A stretch of DNA of 64,000 bases from Fibrisoma montanum (GCF_003583365.1 NZ_QXED01000003.1:1-64000), one strand, 5' to 3'. Positions 41,305 to 50,880 are shown, numbered from the stretch's first letter. The notes: generated from the letters alone by a model not told the origin. Numbers and translations: made by a program.

Positions 41305-43719
41305 ATGAAATGTCTACTGTCCATCAGCTTGCTGTTCACCACCCATCTGCTCCTGGCCCAGACCGCTACCATACGGGGTTTGGTACAGGACACGCGCCGG
41401 CAGGCGGTTCCGTTCTCAACGGTTATGCTGCTCAGCACCAACGATTCTTCGCTCGTAAAAGCCCAGGTCAGCAGCGACTCTGGTGCTTATGCATTTACGG
41501 CTGTCCGGGCCGGTTCGTACCGCATCAGCGTTACGGGCGTCGGCTACGGTCAGGGTTTTTCGGAGCGTTTTTCAATAAGCAAGGGCCAGACCGTAACGTT
41601 GCCTGCGCTAATGCTGACGGATGTCAGCAATCAGCTTAGCGAGGTGAAGGTGAGCGCCCGTAAACCCCTGCTCGAAGTGACACCCGACAAAACTGTGCTG
41701 AACGTAGAGGCCAGCCTCACGGCCGCCGGTAGTTCGGCGTTCGAACTGCTTCAGAAAGCGCCGGGTGTCATTGTCGATCCGGGCGATAACATCATGCTGC
41801 AGGGCAAAAACGGAGTACGTATCTACATCGACGGGAAGCTGTCGCCCCTGACGCAGGCCGATCTGGCGGCTTACCTCCGCACGCTGCAGGCATCCGACAT
41901 TGAAGCCATCGAAATTATCGCACAGCCCTCGGCTCGCTACGATGCGTCGGGCAACGCGGGGATCATCAACATCCGGCTGAAGAAAAACAGAAACTACGGT
42001 ACCAACGGCAGCCTGACGCTGGGACTGGCGCAGGGTCGTTTTTACCCGAAGCAGAACGGGTCGCTCTCGCTCAACCACCGCACCAAAGGCGTGAACCTGT
42101 TCGCTACGTATAGCAACCGCATCGCCCGCGACTGGTCGTTCATCAACCTGTACCGCCGGCAGTCGGGGCAATACTACGACCAGCGGTCAGAAACTACTAC
42201 CGGGTCGGGCTCGCATAACGTGAAGGCCGGGGCCGATTTCTTCCTGAGCCGCCGGAGCACGCTGGGGGTGCTGGTGAATGGTAACCTTCGGGGCAGTGAG
42301 TCGCTGACCGACGGCCAAACGCCCATTGGACCGCTGAATCGTCCGGCTACGTCGATCCTGATTGCCAACAACCGGAACACAAGCCGGCGGGGCAATCTGA
42401 ACGCCAACCTGAACTACCAGTATGCCGATACAACCGGCCGGACGCTGAACATCGACGCCGACTATGGCCGCTACACCGGATCGAACAACAATTACCAGCC
42501 GAACCAGTACCGCGACCCCATTGAGCAGATCGTGCTGGAAGAGCGCAACTACCGCATGAAAACCCTGACCGACATCGATCTATACACGCTGAAAGCCGAC
42601 TACGAACAGAAACTGTGGGGCGGCAAACTGAGTGCAGGCTTCAAGCTGTCGTCGGTGACAACGGGCAACGCCTTCGATTTCTTCGACGTAGTGGACGGCC
42701 GCGATCAGCTAAACACAGACCGGACCAACGATTTTCGGTACACGGAACGGATCAATGCCGGTTATGCATCGTTCAACCGTCTATTCGGCAAAGTCCGGGC
42801 GCAGGCTGGGCTGCGGGTTGAGCAGACGTACTCCCAGGGTATGCTGACCAGTGCTCAGGCTCAGGGCGATGGCAACGTAACACGTCGGTACGTCAACCTG
42901 TTTCCCAGCGCCGGGCTTACGTACTCGGCCAACGCCAAAAACAGCTACGCGCTGACGTTCAGCCGCCGGATTGACCGGCCGGGCTACCAGGATCTGAACC
43001 CATTCGAGTACAAGGCCGACGAACTGACGTATCAGAAAGGCAATGCGTTCCTGCGCCCGCAGTACACGAACACGGTGCAGGTATCGCACACCTACGCCTA
43101 CAAGCTCACTACGTCGCTGAGTGTCAGCCGCACAACGGATTTCTTTACGAGCATTACGGATACGACCGAACGGAATCGGAACTTCATCACGACCCGCAAC
43201 TTGGCCCGCCAGGACGTGATTTCGCTGGGCGTAAGTTACCCCGTCAGTCTGACGAAATGGTGGAACGTGTACACCAGCCTAACGGCTTACCACTCCCGCA
43301 ACCGCGCTGATTTCGGGCAGGGTAAGGTCATCAACCTGAACGCGAACGTACTGAGTTTTTACAGCCAGCACACGATTACGCTGCCACGCCGGTGGAACGT
43401 CGAAGTGTCGGGTTACTACACCTCACCGTCGATCTGGGGCGGTACGTTCCTCAACCGCCGGTACTGGGGTTCCAGCGTTGGGGTGTCGCACAAGGTGCTG
43501 AACGATCGGGGCTCGCTGGTGGTGACCCTGACCGACCCCTTCAACAGCCAGCGGTGGCGGGGTATCAGCCAGTTCGGCGGGTTGTACATGGACGCCAGCG
43601 GAGGCTATGAGAGTCGGCAGGTACGGCTGAACTTCACCTACAGCTTCGGCAGCGATCAGGTCAAAGCCGCCCGCCGTCGGAACGCCGGTCTGGACGACGA
43701 AAGCAAGCGAATTCAGTAG
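41305..43719 (+). CDS. TonB-dependent outer-membrane receptor, Omp-beta-barrel-3 type
   Basis: This 804-residue protein has a signal peptide (about 1-18, ending LLLAQ). A carboxypeptidase-regulatory-like domain follows (about 20-100, TIRGLVQDTRRQAVPFSTVML). Next is a plug domain (about 110-215) with ISKG/LPAL and FELLQKAPGVIVDPGDNI features. The beta-barrel (about 220-804) ends in YSFG-type strands and a charged tail. It belongs to the single-gene Omp-beta-barrel-3 group rather than a SusC with SusD, since no SusD gene is nearby. Its substrate is unknown: siderophore, vitamin or peptide are all possible. Confidence 0.88.
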   Translation: MKCLLSISLLFTTHLLLAQTATIRGLVQDTRRQAVPFSTVMLLSTNDSSLVKAQVSSDSGAYAFTAVRAGSYRISVTGVGYGQGFSERFSISKGQTVTLPALMLTDVSNQLSEVKVSARKPLLEVTPDKTVLNVEASLTAAGSSAFELLQKAPGVIVDPGDNIMLQGKNGVRIYIDGKLSPLTQADLAAYLRTLQASDIEAIEIIAQPSARYDASGNAGIINIRLKKNRNYGTNGSLTLGLAQGRFYPKQNGSLSLNHRTKGVNLFATYSNRIARDWSFINLYRRQSGQYYDQRSETTTGSGSHNVKAGADFFLSRRSTLGVLVNGNLRGSESLTDGQTPIGPLNRPATSILIANNRNTSRRGNLNANLNYQYADTTGRTLNIDADYGRYTGSNNNYQPNQYRDPIEQIVLEERNYRMKTLTDIDLYTLKADYEQKLWGGKLSAGFKLSSVTTGNAFDFFDVVDGRDQLNTDRTNDFRYTERINAGYASFNRLFGKVRAQAGLRVEQTYSQGMLTSAQAQGDGNVTRRYVNLFPSAGLTYSANAKNSYALTFSRRIDRPGYQDLNPFEYKADELTYQKGNAFLRPQYTNTVQVSHTYAYKLTTSLSVSRTTDFFTSITDTTERNRNFITTRNLARQDVISLGVSYPVSLTKWWNVYTSLTAYHSRNRADFGQGKVINLNANVLSFYSQHTITLPRRWNVEVSGYYTSPSIWGGTFLNRRYWGSSVGVSHKVLNDRGSLVVTLTDPFNSQRWRGISQFGGLYMDASGGYESRQVRLNFTYSFGSDQVKAARRRNAGLDDESKRIQ

Positions 43720-43737
43720 GTGATCCAAGGGGGTAGG

Positions 43738-44412
43738 TCACCGGACAGTGTACAGTACCTGCGCCTGTAAGCCTACCTGGTAATTCTGATACCTGCTGAA
43801 GGATTGTTGGGGTAGGATGTACGCAAAGGTAGGCTGAGCAATCACCGATAACTGGTTGCTCAGCCGATACGCCAGACCGGCCGCCAGCATCGGATGAATA
43901 TGTATGTCCTGATTAGGGAATTTACTCTTTTCGCCGTTCTCAAAAATGGTTACCGACGGCAGGGCGAATAACCCACCCGCCGAAACATAGGGCGATAGCC
44001 GTTTGCCGGAGGTCAGGTAGTTGATGGTAACCGGAATCTGGTAGTTCCGCTGGCTAGTGGCAATTAACGTAAATGGCACATTAGCAGGGTTGGTGCTGAT
44101 GGTTGGTACGTTGTAGCGAACACGATTTAGTAAAATACCCGTCGAAAAAGAGAAACGGGCGGTCAGGTTATAACGGGCCAGCAAACCGACCGAGTAGCCC
44201 CAGCCTGTCCGTTCTGCCCGAAAATCAACCGGTTGCGCCGTAACTGGTTGCCCATTGGTAGTTATCGGTACCAGTACGGTTTGTTCTGTTTTACTGTATT
44301 GGAACGTTGGCGAAGCGCTTAGCGAGAGAGAAAGTTTACCCTGCCCAACGACTGAATGACCGGAGAGCAGCCCGGCTAAGCCGAGAAGGAACGAGCGTAT
44401 AATCAGTTTCAT
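43738..44412 (-). CDS. PorT-like outer-membrane beta-barrel protein
   Basis: I start this 224-residue protein at the ATG at 44412, where the signal peptide begins (MKLIIRSFLLGLAGLL); the frame extends nine codons further but without a typical N-terminus. After cleavage (about residue 24) the sequence is alternating strands with YSVGLLARYNL, FSFSTGILLNRVRY and AAGLAYRLSNQLSV, and it ends in VLYTVR. This is an eight-strand type barrel of the PorT/OmpA-like Bacteroidota group. Function unknown. It converges on the receptor gene with an 18-base gap. Confidence 0.78.
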   Translation of the reverse strand: MKLIIRSFLLGLAGLLSGHSVVGQGKLSLSLSASPTFQYSKTEQTVLVPITTNGQPVTAQPVDFRAERTGWGYSVGLLARYNLTARFSFSTGILLNRVRYNVPTISTNPANVPFTLIATSQRNYQIPVTINYLTSGKRLSPYVSAGGLFALPSVTIFENGEKSKFPNQDIHIHPMLAAGLAYRLSNQLSVIAQPTFAYILPQQSFSRYQNYQVGLQAQVLYTVR

Positions 44413-44466
44413 AAAAGGTGAGGTGTTGATGGTGCACAATAACGAGTAGGTAAAATACGTAGTTGA

Positions 44467-45231
44467 TTATTCTTTTGTAACCCTGGTTTCAGATTTTAAT
44501 GTACTGCCCACCCGCTTACTTTTGGGCACCGGCGTACTGCTCAGCGTCGTTGTTCCGCCCGACTGGTAGTAGTCGCACATGTCGCGCAGCACGCACTCGC
44601 TGCATTTAGGCGTGTACCAGGTGCAGATGCGCTGGCCATGCCAGTAAAAATGCTTATGGAAGTTAAACAGTTCTTTCGCATCCGGGGGCAGGTACGCCAG
44701 CAGAATGGCGTGGGCTTTCTCCGCACTGACTTTCGGGCCAATCAGTCCTACCCGCTGCGTAACCCGGTGTACGTGCGTATCGACCGGCAGCACCGGTTTT
44801 CTGAAGTTGAAGAGCAGCAGCAACGTAGCGGTTTTCAGGCCAATGCCCGGCAGGTCGGTGAGCCACTTCATGGCGGCTTCCGTCGACAGGTCGTGCAGGA
44901 AGTCGATGCTGACGTCACCCCGTTCGCGGATGATGTGCGCCAGCACGTTCTGGATATATGGCGCTTTTACGTCCGGGTAATTGGCCGTTTTGATGGCGTC
45001 GATCAGGTTGGGGAGGGGGGCATCGCGAACCTGCTCCCAGGTCGGAAAACGCTCCCGCATGGTCCGGTAGGCCGTTACCTCGTTGGCGTGGGTCGTCCGG
45101 TGCGACAGGATCGTACCGATCAGTTCGTGCATGGGATCCGCCCGGCCGTAAATTTCCTGAACGCCGTATAACTGGTTCAATACGGCATGTGCCTGACGGG
45201 TTTTAGCGGCTAAATCGGGTGGAGGTTGCAT
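44467..45231 (-). CDS. Endonuclease III-like DNA glycosylase/lyase
   Basis: This 254-residue protein has the helix-hairpin-helix-GPD fold. The HhH motif is LPGIGLKTATLLL (about 127-139), with the catalytic Lys kept. The general-base Asp lies in VDTHVHRVTQR (about 152). Four Cys in a C-x6-C-x2-C-x5-C pattern near 205-221 should bind a [4Fe-4S] cluster. The enzyme excises oxidised pyrimidines in base-excision repair. The C-terminal tail (about 225-254) is Ser/Thr/Lys-rich and atypical. It is an Nth homologue rather than clearly Nth itself, so I leave the symbol empty. Confidence 0.9.
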   Translation of the reverse strand: MQPPPDLAAKTRQAHAVLNQLYGVQEIYGRADPMHELIGTILSHRTTHANEVTAYRTMRERFPTWEQVRDAPLPNLIDAIKTANYPDVKAPYIQNVLAHIIRERGDVSIDFLHDLSTEAAMKWLTDLPGIGLKTATLLLLFNFRKPVLPVDTHVHRVTQRVGLIGPKVSAEKAHAILLAYLPPDAKELFNFHKHFYWHGQRICTWYTPKCSECVLRDMCDYYQSGGTTTLSSTPVPKSKRVGSTLKSETRVTKE

Positions 45232-45286
45232 ACGAAAACAGGGACGTTGAGTGCCCCTGTTTAACCCGTAATGCTGGAAATAGTTG

Positions 45287-45700
45287 TCATTTTACTAACG
45301 GCAGCCCGGCCTGCTGCCAGGCTTTTACGCCCCCGTCGAGGTGCCGGACGTTGGTAAAACCCAGTTTCTGCAAAATCGGCAGCGACTGCGTGCTACGGCC
45401 ACCTACGGCACAGTGCACCAGATACGGTTTTGTCTTGTCCAGTCTGGCTACCTGCTGCTGGAAGGTCGGGCTGTTGTAATCGACGTTGATGGCCCCTTTG
45501 ATGTGCCCGGACGAAAACTCGGTTGGGGTACGGACGTCGAGGATCACCACCCCCGGCGATTCTTTCAGTAACTGCGCGGCCTGTTGCGGAGTCAGGTTTT
45601 TTGGCCCATCCTGCTGAATGAACACGACCGGGCCACCAACAGTGGGGTGCGGATTGGGGGCATAGAGCCAGGGGAGGATCAGGAAAAGGAGCGTTTTCAT
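45287..45700 (-). CDS. Exported rhodanese-like protein
   Basis: This 137-residue protein has a short hydrophobic N-terminal segment (about 1-18) that is probably a signal peptide. One rhodanese domain follows (about 35-137). The active-site loop HCAVGGRS carries the catalytic Cys near residue 97, and EFSSGHIKGAINV and LDGGVKAW are conserved family motifs. Rhodaneses move sulfane sulfur, for example from thiosulfate. It overlaps the sirtuin gene by four bases and is coupled to it. Periplasmic location is inferred. Confidence 0.88.
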   Translation of the reverse strand: MKTLLFLILPWLYAPNPHPTVGGPVVFIQQDGPKNLTPQQAAQLLKESPGVVILDVRTPTEFSSGHIKGAINVDYNSPTFQQQVARLDKTKPYLVHCAVGGRSTQSLPILQKLGFTNVRHLDGGVKAWQQAGLPLVK

Positions 45701-46404
45701 ACGGTTTGGGTTTCGGCAATGAGTTGATCCGCCAGTCGGGTCAGACCAACGGTGGCCGGCTCGGGGATCATGGTCATGTTCTTACGTTTCGCTACGTCCG
45801 GTATGTTCGGGTCGACAATGTAGATCGGGACGCCGGGCCGGACGGAATAGATCAGGCCCGCAGCCGGGTATACGGCCAGCGACGTACCAACCACGATGAA
45901 CAGGTCGGCCTGTTCCGTGATGTCCATCGCAAGGTCCATCATTGGAACGGCCTCGCCGAACCAGACAATATGCGGGCGGAGCTGTGCGCCTTTTTCACAG
46001 CAGTCGCCCATCCTGATTTCCCAGCCTTCGACGTCATAGATCAGGGCCGGGTCCATCGTACTGCGCGATTTAAAGAGTTCGCCGTGCAGATGCACAACGT
46101 TCGACGAGCCCGCTTTTTCGTGGAGGTTATCTACGTTCTGGGTGATGATTGTTACGTCGAAATACGCTTCGAGTCTGACCAGGGCCAGGTGGCCGGCATT
46201 GGGTTCAACGCTCAGTGCCTGCTTCCGGCGCTGGTTATAAAATTCCTGCACCAGTACAGGATTTCGGTGCCAGGCTTCGGGGGTTGCTACGTCCTCGATG
46301 CGGTGATTTTCCCACAGGCCGTCGGAGGCCCGAAAGGTGGGAATGCCACTCTCGGCGCTGATCCCGGCACCCGACAGGACAACAAGTTTTTTGCGTGCTT
46401 CCAT
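45697..46404 (-). CDS. cobB: Sirtuin (NAD-dependent protein deacylase)
   Basis: This 235-residue protein has the sirtuin NAD-binding motif SGAGISAESGIPTFR (about 10-24), the catalytic TQNVDNLHEKAG segment (about 100-111) and the catalytic His in VHLHGEL. The PHIVWFGE motif of class III sirtuins follows. The structural zinc ribbon is degenerate: only a GDCC pair remains and the first CxxC pair is missing, a pattern I believe is common in Bacteroidota. The products would deacylate lysines using NAD. The gene is upstream of the rhodanese gene with a four-base overlap. Confidence 0.9.
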   Translation of the reverse strand: MEARKKLVVLSGAGISAESGIPTFRASDGLWENHRIEDVATPEAWHRNPVLVQEFYNQRRKQALSVEPNAGHLALVRLEAYFDVTIITQNVDNLHEKAGSSNVVHLHGELFKSRSTMDPALIYDVEGWEIRMGDCCEKGAQLRPHIVWFGEAVPMMDLAMDITEQADLFIVVGTSLAVYPAAGLIYSVRPGVPIYIVDPNIPDVAKRKNMTMIPEPATVGLTRLADQLIAETQTV

Positions 46405-46475
46405 CGTCTACAAGGTACGAAAAGATTGAAATGCCTGCACGCTGTCAGCCTGGTCAATTGCCCCTCTTTCGCTGA

Positions 46476-46508
46476 TTTCTGACTATATGGCAAATCGTCG
46501 TACGTTTG
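46476..46508 (+). promoter_or_regulatory. Predicted promoter of the acyl-CoA ligase gene
   Basis: TACGTTTG (46501-46508) matches the -7 consensus. TTTC (46476-46479) sits 21 bases upstream, within the usual 19-22 spacing for a -33 TTTG box with one mismatch. The leader would be about 33 bases. Confidence 0.5.
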
Positions 46509-46543
46509 TTTAGGCCGAAGGAATCCTGGCGAACGACAACAAA

Positions 46544-48457
46544 ATGCCGGCGTCGACAGTCTCTATGAGTATACCGGAGTTTAAAGGGATTTCAGCAGAA
46601 GGGTTTTGCCGACTGCCGGCAGGATTAAGAGACATGGACGAGCCAAACCGATTATTCGATTGCCTGACGTATCAGTTAGCGCACTGTCCGCTGACGGATA
46701 TGCTGGCGGCCAAGGAGGCCGGGCAATGGAAAACATACAGCACGCAGCATGTTATCGACCGGGTTAACCAGGTGAGCATTGGGTTGCTGACCCTCGGTAT
46801 CGATCAGGGCGATGGCACAATCGAAGGGCGGCATAAGGTCGCTATCCTGAGCCGGAACCGACCCGAATGGATGATGGTCGATCTGGCCGTTCAGCAGGTC
46901 GGGGCGGTGTCAGTGCCGGTGTACCCGACCATTAACCCCGCCGAGCTGCAGTTTGTGCTGCAGGATGCGGCCGTTCGGGTCGTGTTCGTCGATGGTGCGG
47001 AGCTGTACGCGAAGGTGGCCGCTCTGCAACCGACCCTGCCCGATCTTCAGGCTATTTTCACGTTCGATCCGGTAGTTGGTGCCCGCTCGTGGACGGCCTT
47101 ACATACCGACCTTACGCCCGATGATTTGCAGCGGCTCGACGTGCTGCGCGGGCGCGTGCAGCCCACTGACCTGGCCACGATTCTCTACACCTCCGGAACC
47201 ACCGGAACACCCAAGGGCGTGATGCTGTCGCACCATAACCTGCTCAGCAACACGTTCGACAGCGCGCTGGTCATGAACGAAATCGGGGTGCGCGGCCGGC
47301 GGGCTCTCAGCTTCCTGCCGCTGAACCACGCGTTTGAGCGTATGGCTACGTACTGCTACATCTACTGCGGTACGTCGATCTACTACGCCGAGAGCATGGA
47401 CACGATTGCGGCCAATCTCCGGGAGGTGCAGCCGACGGTCTTTACGACAGTGCCGCGGTTGCTTGAAAAGGTGTACGAGGGAATTCTGGCGAAAGAGGCG
47501 GAACTGACGGGTATCAAAAAACGGCTATTTGCCTGGTCGCTGCGGCTGGGGGAGGAGTACGACGTCAACAAGTCGTTCGGACTGGGCTACCGGCTGCAGC
47601 TGGCCGTGGCCGACCGGCTGTTTTTCAGCAAATGGCGGGAAGCACTGGGGGGGCGCGTCAGGGCGATCATTACGGGGGCTGCAGCCTGTCAGGTACGGCT
47701 GCTGAAAGTCTTCGGCGCGGCCGGCATTGTGGTGATGGAGGGCTACGGCCTTACCGAAGCGTCACCGATTATCAGTGGCAACCGGTTCAGCGAAAACAAC
47801 CGGATGTTCGGAACCGTTGGCCCGCTGCTGAAACACGTCGAGGTGTCGTTTTTGGACGACGGTGAGATCCTGTGCAAGGGCCCCAATGTCATGATGGGGT
47901 ACTATAAACGCCCGGACCTCACGGCCGAAGCGATCTCCGGCGACTGGCTGCATACGGGCGACATCGGTACGTTAGTGAACGGGAAGTTTCTGAAAATCAC
48001 GGATCGCAAAAAAGAACTGTTCAAAACTAGTGGCGGTAAATACGTAGCGCCCCAGCCCATAGAGAACAAGATGGTTGAAAGTCCCTGGATTGAACAGATC
48101 ATGGTCGTCGGCGAAGGGCAGAAGTTTGTCGGCGCGTTGATTGTCCCGACTTTTCGGATGCTTCGCGAGTGGTTTGCCGAGCAGCAGCGACCCTACCCCG
48201 GCGACGCGGCCGCTGCCGCCGACGAGTCGGTAAAGCGCCTGATCGCCGAAGCCATCGATCAATACAATCAGGCGTTCAACCACGTCGAACAAGTTAAGAA
48301 ATTTGAGCTGCTCGACCGGGAGTGGACCGTTGAGGCCGGTGAATTAACGCCTACACTCAAGCTCAAACGGAAGGTCATTCAGGCGCGGTACAGTGAGCAG
48401 ATCGCCGGGTTATACGCGGGTGTTGCAGCCGGGCCAGGCTCTGGTTTGGCCCGTTAA
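46544..48457 (+). CDS. AMP-dependent long-chain acyl-CoA ligase
   Basis: This 637-residue enzyme is of the ANL superfamily. The P-loop-like AMP motif is TILYTSGTTGTPKGV (about 208-222). The family motifs VMEGYGLTEASPI (about 397), TGDIG (about 472) and TDRKKELFKTSGGKY with the C-terminal domain Lys (about 491-505) are all present. It activates long-chain fatty acids to acyl-CoA for lipid synthesis or beta-oxidation. The N-terminal about 30 residues are extra and look disordered. No beta-oxidation genes are adjacent. Confidence 0.92.
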   Translation: MPASTVSMSIPEFKGISAEGFCRLPAGLRDMDEPNRLFDCLTYQLAHCPLTDMLAAKEAGQWKTYSTQHVIDRVNQVSIGLLTLGIDQGDGTIEGRHKVAILSRNRPEWMMVDLAVQQVGAVSVPVYPTINPAELQFVLQDAAVRVVFVDGAELYAKVAALQPTLPDLQAIFTFDPVVGARSWTALHTDLTPDDLQRLDVLRGRVQPTDLATILYTSGTTGTPKGVMLSHHNLLSNTFDSALVMNEIGVRGRRALSFLPLNHAFERMATYCYIYCGTSIYYAESMDTIAANLREVQPTVFTTVPRLLEKVYEGILAKEAELTGIKKRLFAWSLRLGEEYDVNKSFGLGYRLQLAVADRLFFSKWREALGGRVRAIITGAAACQVRLLKVFGAAGIVVMEGYGLTEASPIISGNRFSENNRMFGTVGPLLKHVEVSFLDDGEILCKGPNVMMGYYKRPDLTAEAISGDWLHTGDIGTLVNGKFLKITDRKKELFKTSGGKYVAPQPIENKMVESPWIEQIMVVGEGQKFVGALIVPTFRMLREWFAEQQRPYPGDAAAAADESVKRLIAEAIDQYNQAFNHVEQVKKFELLDREWTVEAGELTPTLKLKRKVIQARYSEQIAGLYAGVAAGPGSGLAR

Positions 48458-48498
48458 TCGCAAAGCCGGATGCTTACCGGATCGCACTGGCAGAACTC

Positions 48499-49035
48499 TT
48501 AATTCGATGGCAAACGGCCGAGGTAAACGGATACGTTGATGCCCGCAAAGGAACGCCTGGGGTTGAGATTGCCGAAGCCGGTCACGCCGATGCCTATGTA
48601 TTTTAAGGCTGTATAATACCGGACTTCGGCCGGTATGCCCATGGTGCCATACTTTACGAATTCGTAATGCTGGCCCGATCCCCACAGCGGGTCGGGATCC
48701 GTATACAGGTATTTGCCCCGGTCGTTTCCCCAAACTCTGCTCAGGCCCGCTGCAAAACGAAACTTACCTGTCCGCAAACCGTACAGCAGGCCAAGTTCAC
48801 TCACTTTCAGACCGGGTTCAACCGCCTGCATAAACTCGGCATTGACGGAATAACGCGCTATCAGGACAGTGGGGCTGCTTTTAGGCTCGTAGCCCATGGC
48901 AATCATCAGACTGGGCAGGTGGCTTTTTCCGAGACCACCGCTCAGCCAATACGAATCCTGCGCAGCCGCTTGTCCGAACGTTTGAGAGTTGATGAAACTA
49001 AGAAAACACAGGAAACGGAATGCGTGGTTGATCAT
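48499..49035 (-). CDS. Hypothetical exported protein, probable small beta-barrel
   Basis: This 178-residue protein has a signal peptide (about 1-24, ending in the TFGQ/A region). The mature part is glycine- and aromatic-rich alternating strands (WLSGGLGKSHLP, ELGLLYGLRTGKFRFAAGLSRVWGN) ending in AGINVSVYLG, as in small outer-membrane barrels. I do not recognise a family. It converges on the acyl-CoA ligase gene with a 41-base gap. Confidence 0.7.
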   Translation of the reverse strand: MINHAFRFLCFLSFINSQTFGQAAAQDSYWLSGGLGKSHLPSLMIAMGYEPKSSPTVLIARYSVNAEFMQAVEPGLKVSELGLLYGLRTGKFRFAAGLSRVWGNDRGKYLYTDPDPLWGSGQHYEFVKYGTMGIPAEVRYYTALKYIGIGVTGFGNLNPRRSFAGINVSVYLGRLPSN

Positions 49036-49155
49036 GACAATAGAGGCATAGTCACGACCAAATCTATACGATATAAACGAAAAACAAAAAAAAGTGACGT
49101 AATGGATCAGCTACAAAATAAACTCAATCACAGAAAGCGTTGATAGTCAATCCGG

Positions 49156-50163
49156 CTACGCTGTCGGTGGGGCCAGGGCCACGAAGTGTTTCTGGTTGAG
49201 GGGCAGGTTTTCGGCCGTCCATTCCACGTCACGCATGAACGGTAAGGCACGTACCGGGCAGTCGGCAACGCGGCAGTAGTGGCAGCACTCCTGTTCGCAG
49301 GGGTCGGTATGCACAAAAATCTCGACCTCGCTCCGAAACCCGTCTTTCAAGGTGTCTTCAAAGTGATGAACCTCCATATGCACCTGGTTCAGATCCCAAT
49401 AGTAGGGCAGCGTCAGGTGGCAGTCAATGTGCAGATCAGCACCGTACTTCTGAACGCGCAGGTTATGAACGTCGATCCAGTTGCGGTCTTTGTGGCTGTT
49501 GAGCAGACTCACGACGCGCTCGATCGTGGGTACGTCGGCTTCGTCCATGAGCCGGGCCACCGATTGCCGGATGAGCTGGAACCCGTTGTAGATGATGATC
49601 AGCGACAGCACCAGCGACAGGACACTGTCCAGCCAGAGCTGGTTCGTGACCCACACCAGCGCTACGCCCGCCAGCACCACCAGACTACTGACGCTATCGG
49701 TCAGCAGGTGGCGCCCGTCGGCCATCAGGGCCAGCGAATCAGTCCGGCGGCCCGTCCGGACCAGCATCAGGCCCGTTCCGGCATTGGCCGCTGTCGTCAG
49801 GGCTACCAGGCCGAGGCCCCAGTCCAGGTTCGTCAGTGTTTTGGTGATGAAGAAGCTGTAAACGGCCTGAATCAGAATGAAAATCCCCGCCGACGTAATG
49901 AGTGCGCCTTCGAACCCCGACGACAGGAATTCGATTTTGCCGTGGCCGTACGGGTGGTTCTGATCCCGGGGCTGGCCCGACAGGTACACGCTGTACAGGG
50001 CAAAGCCACTCGCCACTACGTTAACGATGGATTCCAGCGCGTCGGTCAGGATCGCCGTGGAGGAGGTGAGGTAATAGGCCGTCAGTTTGATCAGCAGCAG
50101 GACGATACTGAGCCCTACCGAGAACGTCATCCAGCGGTATTTTACTTGTTGTGGAGTTGTCAT
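49156..50163 (-). CDS. Cation diffusion facilitator transporter
   Basis: I start this 335-residue protein at the ATG at 50163 (MTTPQQVKYRW); the frame extends 30 codons upstream without a sensible N-terminus. Six membrane helices lie in about 12-205. The metal site is ALESIVNV in helix 2 and MADGRHLLTDS in helix 5, each with the HxxxD-type arrangement. The C-terminal ferredoxin-like domain (about 210-300) contains the HLTL strand. A Cys-rich tail follows (CEQECCHYCRVADC). CDF proteins export zinc, cobalt, iron or manganese by proton antiport. The Cys-rich tail may be an extra metal sensor. Confidence 0.9.
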   Translation of the reverse strand: MTTPQQVKYRWMTFSVGLSIVLLLIKLTAYYLTSSTAILTDALESIVNVVASGFALYSVYLSGQPRDQNHPYGHGKIEFLSSGFEGALITSAGIFILIQAVYSFFITKTLTNLDWGLGLVALTTAANAGTGLMLVRTGRRTDSLALMADGRHLLTDSVSSLVVLAGVALVWVTNQLWLDSVLSLVLSLIIIYNGFQLIRQSVARLMDEADVPTIERVVSLLNSHKDRNWIDVHNLRVQKYGADLHIDCHLTLPYYWDLNQVHMEVHHFEDTLKDGFRSEVEIFVHTDPCEQECCHYCRVADCPVRALPFMRDVEWTAENLPLNQKHFVALAPPTA

Positions 50164-50331
50164 GTCTGGAAAAGGCGCTGGATACCGGACGTCGGCGGGA
50201 AGAGAGCGTCCCAATCGTTGCGTCGCCCTGTCTGAACCAGCATCCAACCGCAACGGCGGACCGGGTCCGGCGTCCAGCGCCTTAGCGCAAATTTAGCCAT
50301 TTGTAGCCGAAAAGTTCGTACTTTCGTTGTC

Positions 50332-50880
50332 ATGAATGCAACCGAGAATCCCTGGAAGACGCTCAACTCGTCGGTTCGCTACGAGAATAATTGGTTAAGT
50401 ATCAGGCATGAGGAGGTAGTAACCCCCGCCGGAACCCCAGGCATATACGGAGTCGTTAGTTTCAAGAATAAGGCCATCGGCGTTATCCCCATCGACGCCG
50501 AGGGCAATACGTATCTCGTCGGGCAGTACCGCTATCCACTCGACGAATATTCGTGGGAGATCCCGGAGGGCGGCTCCCCGCTCGGCACCGATCCGCTGGA
50601 GTCGGCCCGGCGTGAACTGAAAGAAGAAACGGGCCTGGAAGCGCGAACGTGGACGAAAATTGCCCGAATCCATACGTCTAATTCCGCCACCGACGAGGAG
50701 GGGTTTCTGTACATCGCCGAAGACCTGGTTCAGGGAGAGCATGCGCCCGAAGAAACCGAGCAGCTGCAGGTCCGGAAGCTGCCGCTGGCCAACGCCGTAG
50801 AGATGGTTATGACCAGCCAGATCACCGATTCGCTCAGCATAGCCGGCTTGCTGATGGTAGCCCGGCTGCGGGGTATCTGA
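50332..50880 (+). CDS. Nudix hydrolase, ADP-ribose pyrophosphatase-like
   Basis: This 182-residue protein has the Nudix box RELKEETGL (about 84-92) preceded by EGGSPLGTDPLESAR. The first Glu of the G-x5-E-x7-REUxEExGU consensus is Thr here. The upstream IPEGG motif and VGQYRYP strand place it with ADP-ribose and NDP-sugar pyrophosphatases. It probably cleaves ADP-ribose or another nucleoside diphosphate sugar and so limits free ADP-ribose. It is divergent from the CDF gene. Confidence 0.88.
   Translation: MNATENPWKTLNSSVRYENNWLSIRHEEVVTPAGTPGIYGVVSFKNKAIGVIPIDAEGNTYLVGQYRYPLDEYSWEIPEGGSPLGTDPLESARRELKEETGLEARTWTKIARIHTSNSATDEEGFLYIAEDLVQGEHAPEETEQLQVRKLPLANAVEMVMTSQITDSLSIAGLLMVARLRGI

Noticed and set aside
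49279-50235. 318-codon plus-strand frame opposite the CDF transporter
   Set aside because: Antisense shadow of a membrane protein with clear metal-site motifs.
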